Assembly (NCBI RefSeq): GCF_019047785.1
Contig: NZ_CP077290.1
Location: forward strand, 2,046,001-2,110,000
From: Enterobacter cancerogenus
GTDB taxonomy: Bacteria; Pseudomonadota; Gammaproteobacteria; Enterobacterales; Enterobacteriaceae
Reading direction: 5' to 3'
Length of the DNA stretch: 64,000 bases
In this document: piece after piece, positions 36,501 through 44,814 of the stretch
Layout: the number at the start of each line of letters is the position of its first letter
Numbering within the stretch: position 1 is the stretch's first letter
Program-made: the position numbers and the translations under genes
Notes under the pieces: generated by a model
The model's database searches: none
Seen by the model: only the letters and a program-made list of their open reading frames with translations
Told to the model about the DNA's origin: nothing

Positions 36501-37879
36501 GTACTAAAATCAATATACTTTAAGTCATCACAATTTATCTTGTTGTTTTCATTTGAGAAAATATGTGTAAGATTATTATTCGAGTTTACAAGTAATTTTC
36601 CTTGGATGTTTTCAATGACTAAACTACCTTTGTTTCTTTTGAATTCCACTTCTAATTTTTCAAAGTAATTACTTAAGAAAAAAACGCATTTACTAACTAA
36701 GCAACAATTAAATTGAAAACATTCTCGTTGTGATTCTCTTTTTATTTTTATTTGTATAAAAGAAGGTTTTCCATCAAAAGGTATTCTTACAGTCAATATA
36801 GAATGATTTTCATTATTAGATGTTGTAATCAATATTTGACTTTGTTTAAAATCACCATTAACAAGAATTTGTTCGGTTTTTAGTACAGGCTCTCCTCTTT
36901 CTAGTTTGAATTTGATTTCAACCAGCCCAACTTCTACTTCACCTATTAATGAAATACATCTATTTGCAGAAGCACTTCCTGATGAATGCTTCCACTCCTC
37001 TAAAGTACTTCCATTAATATCAATACTTTTTACATTTAATTTCCTAAGTTTATTTTTTTCAATTTCAGCTTCTATATTGGAAAATGTTTCTGTTTTATAA
37101 AGATTTTTATTTTGTATAAACTTATCTTCGATATAACGTTCACTAAATCCTAAATCTTGTAATTGTCTTTGTAATTCATTTAGCTCATCTCCAAAGTCAT
37201 TGACTAATGAGTGGACAGTTCTTGCTAGTCGGATATTCCTATCTAACTCTCGAGCTAAATGTTTCTCATTGTCAATATCATAAATTCTTGGCTCAGGGAA
37301 AAAACCATACTCTTGTATATCAATATGGTCTTTATGAATTGATTTATATAGTGGCTCATATCCAAAAATGCTAAGATTTTCCTCATCTATTTGCCGTTGT
37401 TTATTCGACACCAAATAGTTAAAAATTAGCTCATTCTTATGACCAGTACCTAGTTCCAAAAGAGCCTGATTTATGCTCTTAGGGGTAAAAATTCCGTTGT
37501 CTGCACTTACATCAGCGAAAGTAGACGTCAAGGTTTCGAGCGAACTATTGTTAATCAAAAATAAAATTGCATTATCAATGTCATTGAGTGCATCTCTAAC
37601 ACTTGCTATATAATCCTCGTGACTTGAGTTTCTGTCCTGAACACCAAGATGATGCAACATAACAATTATTTTTTTTCCGCTTGATGTTTCTACATACTTT
37701 AGCGGTGCATTATTAATAAATAGTTCTTTAAATCCCAAGCTTTTAAAACCATTGTATAATTTTATAGATTGCGTCGGGTTAGAACTCACAAAATGATATT
37801 TTGTATTTAGAGAGTTAGATAACTCTATTGACTGACAAAATAAATTAGCCAGAAAACCCTCAAATGGTTGATTTAACAT
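30599..37879 (-). CDS. dptH: DptH (DndH): phosphorothioation-dependent restriction protein, giant form
   Basis: A 2426-residue protein, far longer than the roughly 1,700 residues I know for DptH. The N-terminal part is followed by a PD-(D/E)XK-like site with LLPLEVKTR at about residue 1120. Residues about 1346-1382 and 1428-1463 look like alpha-CTD helix-hairpin-helix repeats (IPGFGKKKIHNF). Residues 1505-1560 resemble sigma region 4 (LEDIGKSYDITRERVRQIES). A run of winged-helix-like segments reaches about 1960. The C-terminus is a HerA/FtsK-type ATPase with Walker A GRSGQGKSYC (about 2087) and Walker B IPVVLDEVQNL (about 2300). The start overlaps dptG by 20 bases. The middle module is an inferred insertion. 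Confidence 0.88.
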   Translation of the reverse strand: MLNQPFEGFLANLFCQSIELSNSLNTKYHFVSSNPTQSIKLYNGFKSLGFKELFINNAPLKYVETSSGKKIIVMLHHLGVQDRNSSHEDYIASVRDALNDIDNAILFLINNSSLETLTSTFADVSADNGIFTPKSINQALLELGTGHKNELIFNYLVSNKQRQIDEENLSIFGYEPLYKSIHKDHIDIQEYGFFPEPRIYDIDNEKHLARELDRNIRLARTVHSLVNDFGDELNELQRQLQDLGFSERYIEDKFIQNKNLYKTETFSNIEAEIEKNKLRKLNVKSIDINGSTLEEWKHSSGSASANRCISLIGEVEVGLVEIKFKLERGEPVLKTEQILVNGDFKQSQILITTSNNENHSILTVRIPFDGKPSFIQIKIKRESQRECFQFNCCLVSKCVFFLSNYFEKLEVEFKRNKGSLVIENIQGKLLVNSNNNLTHIFSNENNKINCDDLKYIDFSTVSENEILGEMILFSGEYYLPVTIIGPKIVETIILPSLFDTQRSIDIFENDRIPKYKSETSRVIIGGREKDLTVQAKELCVAEFKMISEGLLYFDDSNGEEIQLNGFEIEFPEVSRAYKKLFTWLLEHETILSITNWPESLIRIVEQIISTVHNELVNIPQGALNYKSRQLLTLGIIRRSNREFFSPFHPLCLSYALEFAKSRIADLTNSFSQIPSSTVKKFNASGLLPILFDNESIFVRTKSLSHNKFWLELGPSSEGDTSYVSSLVYEKIQDFISCFDVLFKDNKQNPLIINSINNQNNADIFNGILNYYKKNKKGNIKIQVNIYNDDHSLTLFDDFSEGRSVLKLRELARLNSSDKESEIDDLILRIRRNVTFYKIDNYEEFNYAHLSFFKNNEEVVMRTNSVGEGKSGIVCNGILSGEASYLENEVFYTGFGLKNLITKNSSVCLASLYNQLMLPYRDSSAKYVKGSVPVLAVKDSFKHKLNKSYNSSIWTCIIEPKVTLEFFDTKETILIHYADQYTNSVAYDAITVSSRVGLYKDLLRSHSDELINSFNALNGQWLLDVVKESGKQKSDNTKKKIKEKKGIVAAYKFISGLLLSSDIVWIPLSVGEMLRVTGNLGLQIKDNDFSARLHNKSKGALSDDILFVGIKGGRLVLLPLEVKTRASGTDFTKAVKQSKSLAEHMKRLLAPKTFKGQVYRSLFIQQLLTQVDKFELYGVFPVRYFKNLYKISDSLLQGEYNICELPNYPEGIALSITEEMERSRIESVFDVELNILKLRIPHGFVKMLHEESIEKLSSKFQDESAYPEISHLNFLNAELTSFNVFELPDDISSRNEIVDDDIIFEEERNTSNVEEELNTSEVNNEGQFKAIFGYDDSYSDIVDKILGFYQRDIQIEDILSLTEMELKNSGGFNSYDILSFYKLKYELSHDSLIEKQNELVNIEDESTCLNMVNITNDYKALVSTILREFGENITIKETIAIATSSLESIPGFGKKKIHNFLNLVEHLKNGSFSINSDINKKQIEDFDLPIEELEPFIINDLNNNILNVRSRENDILIRRYGINCDGETLEDIGKSYDITRERVRQIESKAKNNFIAKLSISPKVIWAITKSNLSELRTPLFTTLRGSFSSDKGFYSFLEACCGLKENEIKLITSPSLNKSFFEEFWLWNKSPADLDDLSWYLHERLNVELTVAENQIAIWEKENILQINGEKIKPLALSKVPGITNALLDFPDGDVWANIQSHANKKSICSGIFSEDRLEPNLMRAVDREYVYQSGRGTYRHIDYLKISEDDKKRVLCIIASKLNEYKYCGRDAVNLSVDIYQQVDLADDYYFVRHIVRAYGESYGIYFNGKSGADTVSLASDFNLASQKSVLIDLFKQSLSPLSKLDVASKIRSQSIGHASFYIDKLLTDGIVVRIDETTYAHVDNAFIGVDIENIMKMAIDFIDNEPRIIEASKLQSSINRRLDINYNKYLYMSLLKAYATDYGKNYFFVQNLISSSNINYTGLTDLCRTALDLNTSRVSALEYLNEKLCIHEHILKRCLEQVYMASSDKSNHSGLNIFNDNKIISDEVKEEKFAQNLPSKEKEVERFLKKDIDKCRVLIGLAIDNLKPVYWEYGNKSLANRHLIIFGRSGQGKSYCIQGLLMELAKNKINSMVIDYTNGFLPEHLEEEFMENVKPITDLVVQTPLKLNPFNKQTQKVAGITIADKAHDVASRVASVFNAVYSDIGSQQLQTLIKILEDGIELYGAEYNFNRMLSDLEDAGKHGEALANKLHSIVRANLFSFASEMDGWKDIFESTSSTIRLIQLARLSRDVWLLATEFILWDLYSYVCANGDKNTPIPVVLDEVQNLDQKLDSPLGKMLTEGRKYGLSLILATQTLSNLKRDEQDRLFQAAHKLFFAPAETEIQSYAKLLEQAVPGSNKKNWLTELAKLKKGECISVGLHINENGHLEQSAKVLKVSSLGNRKM

Positions 37880-39209
37880 ATACTGCGTCTCCGCTATCGC
37901 TTAATTTTTCAATATTACCAACACTCTCATAAAATTTTAAAAGTGCACGTTTTGACTTTAAATCAAGCCATATACCTCTATTTTTAAAACCTTCAATCAA
38001 ATCATCAATAAGTATCTTATCGGTATCTTTCCCTTTAATTATTAAATTAGTGAGAAGCATGATTATATTTGAATTGAGCACAAAGTATTTACCTGCCGCT
38101 TTTCTATTGGTAATAAATCCAGAAGAAAAAACATCCTCAAAGGTATTAACAACTGTACTATTCCTACCCTTCCGCGAGTTCTTTTTTGAGCGACTTAGTG
38201 TTTCTTCAAATATTTGCTTGTGAAACGAAACACCTTTGTTAAGCGCTCTCTGAAGTGAGTATTCATTTTGATAATCCTCTCCAAATAATAGAGCCAATAG
38301 CTTATTGAACTCATTTATTTTCCCCAAATGTTCTTCTGACTCATCAAGATCATATTGCCAAGCTGGTTTTTTATCAATTCTATTGAAGTAACCTAAAACT
38401 GGGAAAAGATAATATGCTATACCTTTTTTATTGCTAAAAATATAATCGTACCCGTACTGATTGCACTCATGCCTTTCTTTACTTGCAGTTTCAGTTTCTA
38501 ATATAAAGTAGAGTGGTTTTGCACTAGGTGGTTGGTAGACATTATTGGGGATGCATACTTGAATTGTAAGTTGTGACAAGTAGATAAACACATATAAATG
38601 TATAAATCGTTCAACTTCACTTAATAAATGTTCTGGATTAGCTGCTAGTGTATTTAGATCTTGAGTAAATACTTTTTGCAAAAAAGGCAAATAACAAATA
38701 GTGTCATCTTTTAAGGAATGCTCTGTACAAAGCCTACGGATATTACTTATAAGTATGTTTTCTAAAGGATTATTACCCTTAATGATAAAATCACCTCCCA
38801 CTTGACCATTTATTAGACCAGAGATAATATTTATCATTGTCTTAGTTCTTGCAGATAATTTCTCTTGATTGCTTACCAAGTATGCTAAAGGGGTAATATT
38901 ATCTAATTCATTCGAAGTAAAATAAAGCTCATCAAGTACATCAACTAATTCACGAGTATCTCTAACACTACGAATACTATCCAGAACCTCAACTCTTAAA
39001 GTTTCTTTACAATATCCATTTAATGATAGACCATATAGTTTTTCAAAAAGCTTCTGATATACATGCGTCCATTCTATATTATTATCCCTATTATTTGGAC
39101 CAATCGGTAAGTATGTATCTGCAATATTTGCATAATTTGAATCATTTTCGTTCTCTATGCATCGGCGGACAAGTGAGATAGAAGTATCTAAGGAAGTAAA
39201 ATCTCTCAT
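37860..39209 (-). CDS. dptG: DptG (DndG): phosphorothioation-dependent restriction protein
   Basis: A 449-residue protein matching the length and position of DptG, the middle subunit of the DptFGH restriction complex, which attacks DNA lacking phosphorothioates. No catalytic motif is visible; it is probably a scaffold. It overlaps dptF by 4 bases and dptH by 20, so all three are translationally coupled. Its base composition is markedly AT-rich, like its partners. Confidence 0.88.
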   Translation of the reverse strand: MRDFTSLDTSISLVRRCIENENDSNYANIADTYLPIGPNNRDNNIEWTHVYQKLFEKLYGLSLNGYCKETLRVEVLDSIRSVRDTRELVDVLDELYFTSNELDNITPLAYLVSNQEKLSARTKTMINIISGLINGQVGGDFIIKGNNPLENILISNIRRLCTEHSLKDDTICYLPFLQKVFTQDLNTLAANPEHLLSEVERFIHLYVFIYLSQLTIQVCIPNNVYQPPSAKPLYFILETETASKERHECNQYGYDYIFSNKKGIAYYLFPVLGYFNRIDKKPAWQYDLDESEEHLGKINEFNKLLALLFGEDYQNEYSLQRALNKGVSFHKQIFEETLSRSKKNSRKGRNSTVVNTFEDVFSSGFITNRKAAGKYFVLNSNIIMLLTNLIIKGKDTDKILIDDLIEGFKNRGIWLDLKSKRALLKFYESVGNIEKLSDSGDAVYVKSTI

Positions 39210-40816
39210 TTTAATATCTCTAATGTATATCTATTTCGATTTTTATTTATATGCAACACTTTGTCTTTATTTACTACCTTCATTGATTCAGTTTCAAGGG
39301 TACTTTCCACAAGAATTCTGATTATTTCATCAAACTTAGCAGTATTTTCAATATTCTGTCGATTAGGTCTGTAGCCATCAGATATTTTCACAGCTTGAAT
39401 TAACGTATTTAGATCAATATTAATAATTAACAAGGGCTGATTGTTAATTATTAACGGTATGGGGAGAGTATCGGTAGATTTTAATTCATGCATCTCAATC
39501 CAATCTAGATCCGCTTGAACATTAAGTTTATTGCAAACGAATTTATCTTTCAGTTTACGACTGACTATGTGACCATCAACATTTATTGACAGCATTCTAT
39601 TTGCATACGCTATTGCAGCCTTAATTATTACCCCTTCAATAATATTCAAACAATCATCTTCATCCGCTGAGTTAATTTCAGGCTTTTCATATACATTGAT
39701 TAATTTCAAGTAATAATTTAGTGATTTCGTTATTATTTCGCTCTCAAAGCAATTTGGGGATGGAAACGATAGACCTAATTCCCGCAACAAAAATGAACAC
39801 CGAATCAATCCTTCTGGAGTGAGCTCTCTTCCTGTGAGTTGGTTAAAATTATCAATATCTTGGATAATGTCTTTTGATAATGTATTCGACGTATACTCAA
39901 GATAGAAATTGTCTAGCTCGTTATTCCTTATATTTATTGGATCTAATTTTCTAAAACAACTACTGAATTCATTATCTATTTCTGAGAAAACATTCCCAAC
40001 GATACCATCCTTATTTTCACGTGTTAGTATCTGGAATATAAAATCAACAAATATTCTAGGAATTAAAAATTGCTCATCAATTAACCTAGCAAGACCAAAT
40101 AACTCGATTAACTTATTTTGAAATGATTGTAAAGACAAGACGTCGAAATTCTTGGAAACATACCCACCAAGTTTGGAATCCAAAAGATAACTTCCGTAAA
40201 ATGGATTTCTAGGAGATTTGTCTGTTAATTTCTTTAAAAAATCTGATATGAAGCCTGACGTTATTTTACCTTTTGAAAATGACAATCTTGGATAACATTC
40301 AAAATCAAAGAACGTAACAGCCCCATTAACATAACCTTTGCTATGTCTATTATCGAAATAAGTGCTGAAAGAATTTTTTATATCAGAGTGCCTGTTATCT
40401 CCTTGTTTTATAAACTTTTGTAACATTCCTATATTTATACCAATAACAAAAGGTTTGCTACTTTCCTTAAAGTTATCAAACTTCTCATTTAGACATTCTA
40501 TTGCTGATTTATGCTGACTATCGCTATGAGTAGCGTCTAAATGAAAATCAACTCGATCGCTATAATCACCATATAATTTTGTTAGAATTTCAGATTTTCC
40601 ATCACCAGAACTACCGCACAAGCAAATAATACTTTTAGGATTCGACTTTAATAAAGCTAGATCCAAACTTTTTTGTAAATCATCATGAATTTCAGTTGGA
40701 ATATATAAATAATCTTTTAAAGTTTCAAATTCTCCCACGATACATTCAGTTCTTAGTGTTGAAACAGAATATTTTGATGATTTTGATAATACTTGTAATG
40801 CGTCAAAAAGAATCAA
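39206..40816 (-). CDS. dptF: DptF (DndF): phosphorothioation-dependent restriction protein
   Basis: About 536 residues, with a P-loop CLCGSSGDGKSE near residue 70, typical of DptF. It is an ATPase subunit of the restriction complex. I favour a TTG start at 40816 because AAGGAG lies five bases upstream; an ATG at 40864 would give 552 residues but has no ribosome site. The next segment, FDALQVLSKSSKY, fits the family start. It is the first gene of dptFGH. Confidence 0.88.
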   Translation of the reverse strand: MILFDALQVLSKSSKYSVSTLRTECIVGEFETLKDYLYIPTEIHDDLQKSLDLALLKSNPKSIICLCGSSGDGKSEILTKLYGDYSDRVDFHLDATHSDSQHKSAIECLNEKFDNFKESSKPFVIGINIGMLQKFIKQGDNRHSDIKNSFSTYFDNRHSKGYVNGAVTFFDFECYPRLSFSKGKITSGFISDFLKKLTDKSPRNPFYGSYLLDSKLGGYVSKNFDVLSLQSFQNKLIELFGLARLIDEQFLIPRIFVDFIFQILTRENKDGIVGNVFSEIDNEFSSCFRKLDPINIRNNELDNFYLEYTSNTLSKDIIQDIDNFNQLTGRELTPEGLIRCSFLLRELGLSFPSPNCFESEIITKSLNYYLKLINVYEKPEINSADEDDCLNIIEGVIIKAAIAYANRMLSINVDGHIVSRKLKDKFVCNKLNVQADLDWIEMHELKSTDTLPIPLIINNQPLLIINIDLNTLIQAVKISDGYRPNRQNIENTAKFDEIIRILVESTLETESMKVVNKDKVLHINKNRNRYTLEILK

Positions 40817-41283
40817 GGTCTCTCCTTTGTCGACTATTAGGCATCGATTTACCAAGCATTGCATTAGCTAACTTTTCATTAAACATGAAATTAAATCACT
40901 GAGATTTATCAAAATTACATATCTCAAGCTCAACATAGTAAATTTAAAATATGTATACTTCCCATTATCTTAAAAAATACTTTTGATATAACAAAAATTT
41001 AAACTCAAGCCCCACACTAATTAAAATAAAGGCTGATAATCCTTCAACTCATCGCAATTACTTCATTACTTGAACAGCGTTCAGCCCTGACAAATAAAGT
41101 AAATATAATGCGCGATATTCATTATTATTTTACAATCTGCATTAGGGTGAGAATCATTAACAATATTTGTGCAAAAAAAGGTGATAAGATAAAATCGAAG
41201 TAGATTTTGGTGCCCACCTAAAGAGTAGGCCCGGTGAGATAACGCTACCGCCCCAACCATCACTTCCGCATGGCTGTATCGTG

Positions 41284-41348
41284 AAAGCCACCTACCTTTT
41301 TTAGCGCTCGATAACATTTTGTGCTGTCGCTAAAGGGTAGTGGGCTTT
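41284..41348. ncRNA. Strong hairpin of unknown role
   Basis: AAAGCC-ACCTACC-TTTTTTAGCG pairs with CGCTAAA-GGGTAG-TGGGCTTT over about 25 positions with few mismatches, around a loop of about 20 bases. It could be a structured RNA, the terminator of a lost gene or the end of a small transposable unit. I cannot tell which strand is transcribed. Confidence 0.4.
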
Positions 41349-41890
41349 AAGCTGCGTATCTACTCTACGTCTCACAATGATACCTGTAGATCGCTAGTTT
41401 CGATTACTCAACTTTAGATTGCAACATTACCATTTTGCTCATAAGGCATAAACTACTAAAAGTCTACTGACCATAGTATGATTCAACCAATTAGTAACGC
41501 AATTTTATCATTAATTCTTTAAAAAACGTACAATTTGCTGTGGAGATCTATTCACGAGCTCACAGAATCTATTAAGTTAATATCTCACTTAAATTTAAGA
41601 ACGACTAAAATTGGTAAATTTATCTTCTTGCTACGTAGATCGATTATGATTAGCTTACATACTCACCGTTTCAATGATAGATAAACTAATGTTCCTGTGA
41701 TTACACACTTGTATCTTTACAAGCCATACCCCTCACAATCACTGTACGATATAGAATGTTTGCGCATTATCAAATTATAAATTACTTACTCTTTCAATCG
41801 TAAGCATCCGCATTATAGTTTGAACAGTTTGATTTTTGTACAAGAAATGTATAGACAATGCTATTCATTCAGACTTCAGACACAAAAAAA

Positions 41891-41942
41891 GCCGCCCTTA
41901 AGCGACTTTGATTTGCATCTTTTGGTGCGAAGGCCGGACTCG
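41891..41942 (-). other. Degenerate leuX 3' end (attachment-site remnant) with its terminator
   Basis: Read on the minus strand, CGAGTCCGGCCTTCGCACCA (41942-41923) matches the 3' end of tRNA-Leu(CAA) leuX with one base missing. It is followed by the stem-and-T-run AAGTCGCTTAAGGGCGGC (41908-41891), as after the intact tRNA. Integrases of the P4 family recombine at exactly this tRNA tail, so this is a likely old att site inside the island. Confidence 0.7.
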
Positions 41943-42097
41943 CACATAACGATTAATCCTTTGATTTAAATACAATAAAAAATAATATTTAGATAATGTA
42001 CCAACATCGATACCAACACATTAGATCGTTGATTTTGGGACTCGAATCGGGGCAAGGGTTACCTGGAAGATGCTCACCATCGAGCGTATCTCTGACG

Positions 42098-43048
42098 CTA
42101 TGCATCAATCACATCCAATGCCGTTATGCGAAAACAGGCATAGGCCTCTTCCCAGGAAACGTGGCTTTCACCGAACACCATTGGTGTAACAAACTGCAGA
42201 TAGCGTTCCTTATAAACAGGGTTGCTCGCCAGTTCTTCCAACCCCATTTTTAGTTCTTCAACAGGCGACTCGCAGAATTCAGGATACTGAGCACCGTAAC
42301 GTTGGATATCCTGCTCAATACATTCCTGCACAAAGCGCTTCAAAACAGGAACGTCAGCACCTTTTTCTCTGACAATACAAAAGTTGTCGTAGATATGACG
42401 CACCAGTGACTCATCCACTGCACGCTCCACATTACGCACGCTTGCAGCCGTTCTGCGCATCATCGAGATCAGTTTTTCAGCCTGCGTGCTACCGATAGTT
42501 GCGCAGGGAAAAGCCCTCACTACTTCGCCCTTCTTTGTTAGATCCATTACCAGTGAGCTAATAGCACGATTTTCCGCAGCCTCAAGCAAATCCGTTTCCA
42601 TCAGTTCCAGTTTGATAAATGGCCTTAAACAGGGAATTTGTGCATATTCCTGCGGGTAGCGTACCGGAATTTCATTATAGCGATATTCATCACGAGTAAC
42701 CTTTGGATACTCTTCATCCATGCGAAACGTATCTGAGGCTGCAATCGTTTCGATAATGGTCTGAATAATACCCTTACGAATGCTTTTACGCTTACCTCTG
42801 GAATATTGCTGGGAAATACCGGCGACAGGAACAAGCTTAATGTCCACGTCCTCCGACATCCTGTTCAAAGATATCCCCGCTTTTGACAATGCCGTTCCAC
42901 CGGCAAAAACCAGTTGATGCGTGTCAAACGCCAGAGGCTGGAGCAATCGCAATAACTCAACGATGTAATAATCTTTCTCTACAATTGCAACTGATTCAAT
43001 GCCCAGGGCATCGGCAACATCAGGGAATAACTTTATTAAATCAGCCAT
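42098..43048 (-). CDS. AbiEii-type nucleotidyltransferase toxin
   Basis: A 316-residue nucleotidyltransferase. The catalytic GGTALSK motif and the acidic pair in MSEDVDIKL (about residues 58-70) mark the AbiEii/AbiGii/MenA toxin family, which adds nucleotides to tRNA or otherwise blocks growth during phage infection. It overlaps the upstream antitoxin gene by 8 bases. Confidence 0.88.
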   Translation of the reverse strand: MADLIKLFPDVADALGIESVAIVEKDYYIVELLRLLQPLAFDTHQLVFAGGTALSKAGISLNRMSEDVDIKLVPVAGISQQYSRGKRKSIRKGIIQTIIETIAASDTFRMDEEYPKVTRDEYRYNEIPVRYPQEYAQIPCLRPFIKLELMETDLLEAAENRAISSLVMDLTKKGEVVRAFPCATIGSTQAEKLISMMRRTAASVRNVERAVDESLVRHIYDNFCIVREKGADVPVLKRFVQECIEQDIQRYGAQYPEFCESPVEELKMGLEELASNPVYKERYLQFVTPMVFGESHVSWEEAYACFRITALDVIDA

Positions 43049-43436
43049 TTAATTTGCTGTTCCCTACTGACAATGTTCTCTTAAAACGTGGTGAGGTTTT
43101 GATTTCCACTAACGCAGGGATCTGGGTGGATTTACCGCTATTATAGGCGCTTGTTGCGCCTGCCAGACGGTAATCCACTTTCAGACGTTCCAACGCCTCA
43201 ATCATTACCGCAGCAGAACCTCCGGGAGCAGCAGGCATCAGCTTACCGGTAATCGCATTTTGCCGCGCTTTGGTGTAGACGCCATAGCCTACTTTCAGTA
43301 GCTGCCCTTCCTTCATCAGCTCACGCAGTGCTCTGCCTATTTGATCGTAGCCAGCAAGATCTTTGAAATCGTCACGAGTGAAAACATAACGCTTTGAGCG
43401 CTTCAGCCGTGACTGAATTCGAGCTTTTATGGTCAT
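43041..43436 (-). CDS. AbiEi/DUF6088-type antitoxin
   Basis: A 131-residue protein with an N-terminal winged helix (RYVFTRDDFKDLAGYDQIGR) and the AbiEi-like C-terminal part (YGVYTKAR, GSAAVMIEALERL). It is the partner of the AbiEii-type toxin and probably represses the operon. The ATG at 43436 follows AAGGAGG at ideal distance; an upstream ATG at 43475 lacks this. Confidence 0.85.
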   Translation of the reverse strand: MTIKARIQSRLKRSKRYVFTRDDFKDLAGYDQIGRALRELMKEGQLLKVGYGVYTKARQNAITGKLMPAAPGGSAAVMIEALERLKVDYRLAGATSAYNSGKSTQIPALVEIKTSPRFKRTLSVGNSKLNG

Positions 43437-43510
43437 GTCATCCTCCTTTGTTCGTTTCTTCATCATAGCAAACATACGACACTTTTAACAGCAAACATAC
43501 GACAACTAAC

Positions 43511-44344
43511 TTACCTCGCAGCCAGCATTCCCGGATAGTGTTTAGCTATGATATCGTTCATACGTTTAATCAACTCCAGACGCTTGAAGGTCAAGTGCGC
43601 CGTACCTTTTTGATAGTAACGAATGCTGAATAACTCATCTTCGTAAACATTCTTAGCCGGATTATCACGAATATGCTCCATCAATCGGGTAGAGATATCA
43701 CCCCGGTTGTCAGGGATGGGTTTGCCATCCAGCAGAAACAGCATTCTCTCCAGATCCGCCAGTTGATCCCGTCGCCAACCCCAGTTAAGGCTAAAGCCCC
43801 AGCGGTTATGCGTCACCAGATTGTTAATGATGATCTTCTTACCGAAGCAGCAGGGACTATTGGTTTTGTAATCCCATGACAGACCTTTGAACACGTTGAT
43901 GATCCCGCGCTCAAAGACATCCATTTTGTTCAAATGTAACTGCTCAAAAGTACTGAGGATATTCGCCTCACTGATCGCAGGAAGATCGCCCTCCTCCAGA
44001 TTCTTATGCCACTGGTCGCGAGCCTGAGCATCCATCAAGGCCATCATGCCAGACTTCAGCATCAAATCGCGCCAGATACTGCGATCTATATTGCGGGTGA
44101 CGGCAGGCATTGCTTTATCAGCCTTTTCAGTCAGCCAGCTATCGTAGCGGTGCCCGGACTTCATCGCCCAGTCTTGCGCTGTACCACCGCCAATTTCTGA
44201 GGTCAGCCGTGAAATGGCATCAAGCTGCTGAATGAGTTGTTCGATCCGTTTTAGTGCGGTATCGCGGCCCGTGACAACACGCTCGATACTGGTCGAAAGA
44301 ATGAGTTCATTGTGTTCCGTCAACACGTCGGGTTCTGTTTGCAT
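43511..44344 (-). CDS. DUF4942 domain-containing protein
   Basis: A 277-residue protein of the DUF4942 group (for example the WGWRRDQLADLERMLFLLDG region), regularly found near cbtA/cbeA in CP4-like prophages. Function is unknown. It is on the same strand as the flanking toxin-antitoxin genes. Confidence 0.8.
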   Translation of the reverse strand: MQTEPDVLTEHNELILSTSIERVVTGRDTALKRIEQLIQQLDAISRLTSEIGGGTAQDWAMKSGHRYDSWLTEKADKAMPAVTRNIDRSIWRDLMLKSGMMALMDAQARDQWHKNLEEGDLPAISEANILSTFEQLHLNKMDVFERGIINVFKGLSWDYKTNSPCCFGKKIIINNLVTHNRWGFSLNWGWRRDQLADLERMLFLLDGKPIPDNRGDISTRLMEHIRDNPAKNVYEDELFSIRYYQKGTAHLTFKRLELIKRMNDIIAKHYPGMLAAR

Positions 44345-44457
44345 CGTTAATCGTCCATAAAAGCAAACACGCCTGCCGGGAATGGCAGGCGCATTATGCG
44401 ATGAATAAAAAAGGTGGGAAGTTCAGAAGCCAAAATCAGGAATGAGGCTCGAAGAAT

Positions 44458-44778
44458 TTAAGTATTTATTAATCCGGTAGCTCGCCTGGCTCGGAGAATA
44501 TCAGTCGCGGTCAGGAACGGAGTCTGTTCCTGCCAGCTAAACCCTTGGCGGTCGATGCGTACCAGTTCATAACGTTCTACCAGAAAATTAACAGCATCGG
44601 CGAGCGTGATTCCTGCATCGATATGCTCCTCGATGGCCGCGTCGTCATGGAATGGTGTGTCGTTAAGCGTCAGGCCGTAATGGTGATCCAGCAGATACGT
44701 TAAAAGTTGCTGCCAGACCTGCACGGGCGACGGACGTGACGAAACCGGCACCTTGGCCGGTACAGTTGAAATGTGCAT
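44458..44778 (-). CDS. CbtA-family toxin (YpjF/YeeV/YkfI)
   Basis: A 106-residue CbtA-type toxin: the segment [20 protein letters not shown] followed by [20 protein letters not shown] is diagnostic. CbtA inhibits MreB and FtsZ polymerisation. It is paired with the CbeA-type antitoxin just upstream, a type IV system in which the antitoxin stabilises the target filaments instead of binding the toxin. Confidence 0.93.
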   Translation of the reverse strand: MHISTVPAKVPVSSRPSPVQVWQQLLTYLLDHHYGLTLNDTPFHDDAAIEEHIDAGITLADAVNFLVERYELVRIDRQGFSWQEQTPFLTATDILRARRATGLINT

Positions 44779-44814
44779 GGGTAGAATCCTGAGAAAAGAA
44801 GAAGAGAGAAGGTG

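Larger units (their letters stand above)
40865..42097. other. 1.2-kb non-coding region between dptF and the AbiE-type module
   Basis: No convincing gene is seen. It holds the dptF promoter side (AT-rich), a strong hairpin (41284-41348), a weak frame of 78 codons on the minus strand overlapping that hairpin, and a degenerate tRNA-Leu 3' end (41923-41942). It is the seam between two island segments. Confidence 0.6.

Noticed and set aside
41081..41317. 78-codon frame overlapping the 41,284 hairpin
   Set aside because: No ribosome site, composition not protein-like, and the hairpin structure explains its sequence better.
42030..42060. Sequence resembling a tRNA T-arm (gggactcgaatcgggg)
   Set aside because: No cloverleaf can be folded around it; it may be decayed tRNA sequence but is not a gene.
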